Origin: JBFJKD01 sp038106145 | GTDB taxonomy: Bacteria; Pseudomonadota; Gammaproteobacteria; Pseudomonadales; Porticoccaceae | Length of the DNA: 64,000 nucleotides | Assembly: GCA_038106145.1 (NCBI GenBank) | Contig: JAYODD010000001.1 | Span: 182,557-246,556, forward strand | Direction: 5' to 3' | Part shown: positions 63,825-64,000 of the stretch, in pieces | Layout of the letters: the number at the start of each line of letters is the position of its first letter | Numbering within the stretch: position 1 is the stretch's first letter | Notes under the pieces: generated by a model | Databases searched by the model: none | What the model was told of the DNA's origin: nothing | What the model saw: only the letters and a program-made list of their open reading frames with translations | Made by a program: the position numbers and the translations under genes

Positions 63825-63840
63825 TGTGCAAAAATGCACA
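63825..63840. promoter_or_regulatory. 16-bp dyad before the LysR gene
   Basis: TGTGCA (63825-63830) and TGCACA (63835-63840) flank AAAA, one base before the start codon at 63842. It may be the regulator's own operator. Confidence 0.4.
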
Positions 63841-63841
63841 A

Positions 63842-64000
63842 ATGAACGATTGGGATGATTTGCGGTTTTTTCTGGCGGTTGCCCGGGAGGGTAGTATCTC
63901 AGCGGCAGCGGCGCACCTCGGGGTCAACCATTCCACGGTGTCACGGCGTATCAATGCCTTCGAAAATTTGCACGGTGTGCGCCTGTTCGAACGTCTGCAT
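63842..64000 (+). CDS. LysR-family transcriptional regulator, 3' end outside the window
   Basis: The first 53 codons are seen. DWDDLRFFLAVAREGSISAA is followed by AHLGVNHSTVSRRINAFEN, the LysR helix-turn-helix, and by the linker start VRLFERL. An ATG six codons upstream at 63824 is also in frame; the dyad would then lie within the coding sequence. Neither start has a clear ribosome-binding site. Effector domain beyond the window. Confidence 0.9.
   Translation, partial: MNDWDDLRFFLAVAREGSISAAAAHLGVNHSTVSRRINAFENLHGVRLFERLH

Noticed and set aside
1..64000. CRISPR array, tRNA or rRNA genes, insertion sequences
   Set aside because: No regular direct repeats with spacers, no tRNA-like cloverleaf apart from tmRNA, and no transposase or integrase motif was seen.

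Overview
The window looks like a draft-assembly scaffold from a Gram-negative gammaproteobacterium, most likely a marine heterotroph of the Cellvibrionales/Pseudomonadales kind (Halieaceae- or Spongiibacteraceae-like). That placement is inference. It rests on the fxsA-groESL, xseB-ispA-dxs and smpB/ratA/rnfH/bamE/fur gene orders, a tmRNA tag reading ANDDNYALAA, PtsP, OmpA and a BamE lipoprotein, several tandem acyl-CoA dehydrogenases, and a moderately high GC content judged by eye. Two runs of 10 N mark scaffold joins. The one inside sbcB is flanked by the same 9 bases on both sides and is probably a contig overlap rather than a real gap.

Layout. 1-14.7 kb is housekeeping: ampG (partial), fxsA, groES-groEL, a urate-oxidase-N-type membrane protein, a coiled-coil membrane protein, class I fumarase, an OmpA-type porin, sbcB, pyrB, a PlsC/PlsB-like acyltransferase and dinG. 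14.7-19 kb holds dxs-ispA-xseB on the minus strand, a 0.67-kb intergenic region with an 18-bp palindrome, an orphan terminator and a strong promoter, then an HNH nuclease. 19-26.7 kb has an unusual SDR, an NSS transporter, an enoyl-CoA hydratase and an RND pump with its adaptor. 26.8-32.4 kb is a visibly AT-richer signalling cassette: TonB-dependent receptor, YfiR-like periplasmic protein and CHASE8-type hybrid histidine kinase. 33-46 kb is a catabolic/redox block: alpha/beta hydrolase, luciferase-like monooxygenase, three SDRs (one a fragment), a decayed luciferase-like gene, MBL hydrolase, two dodecins, an MFS carrier, a D-aminoacylase-type amidohydrolase, an aldo/keto reductase, a HAD hydrolase and two uncharacterised proteins. 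46.7-52.6 kb has ptsP, an RLAN/ATP-grasp amidoligase paired with a GNAT, and the bicarbonate transporter pair sbtA-sbtB. 52.8-55.4 kb has an AT-rich sulfotransferase, a Rieske oxygenase broken by an amber codon, and ssrA. 55.5-59.8 kb has a GNAT, smpB, an NSS transporter, ratA, rnfH, bamE and fur. 59.9-63.4 kb has three acyl-CoA dehydrogenases. The window ends with a small membrane protein and the start of a LysR regulator.

How the parts fit together. smpB and ssrA form the trans-translation pair and sit within 1.5 kb. bamE/fur and ratA/rnfH keep a widespread gammaproteobacterial order, with an NSS transporter inserted. The acyl-CoA dehydrogenases, enoyl-CoA hydratase and SDRs suggest acyl-CoA catabolism of an unusual substrate. 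The luciferase-like monooxygenase, hydrolases and flavin-storing dodecins fit the same theme. The most interesting candidates for new biology are the TonB receptor/YfiR/hybrid-kinase cassette, the ATP-grasp/GNAT pair, and the unexplained dyad-rich intergenic regions at 17.9 and 32.8 kb.
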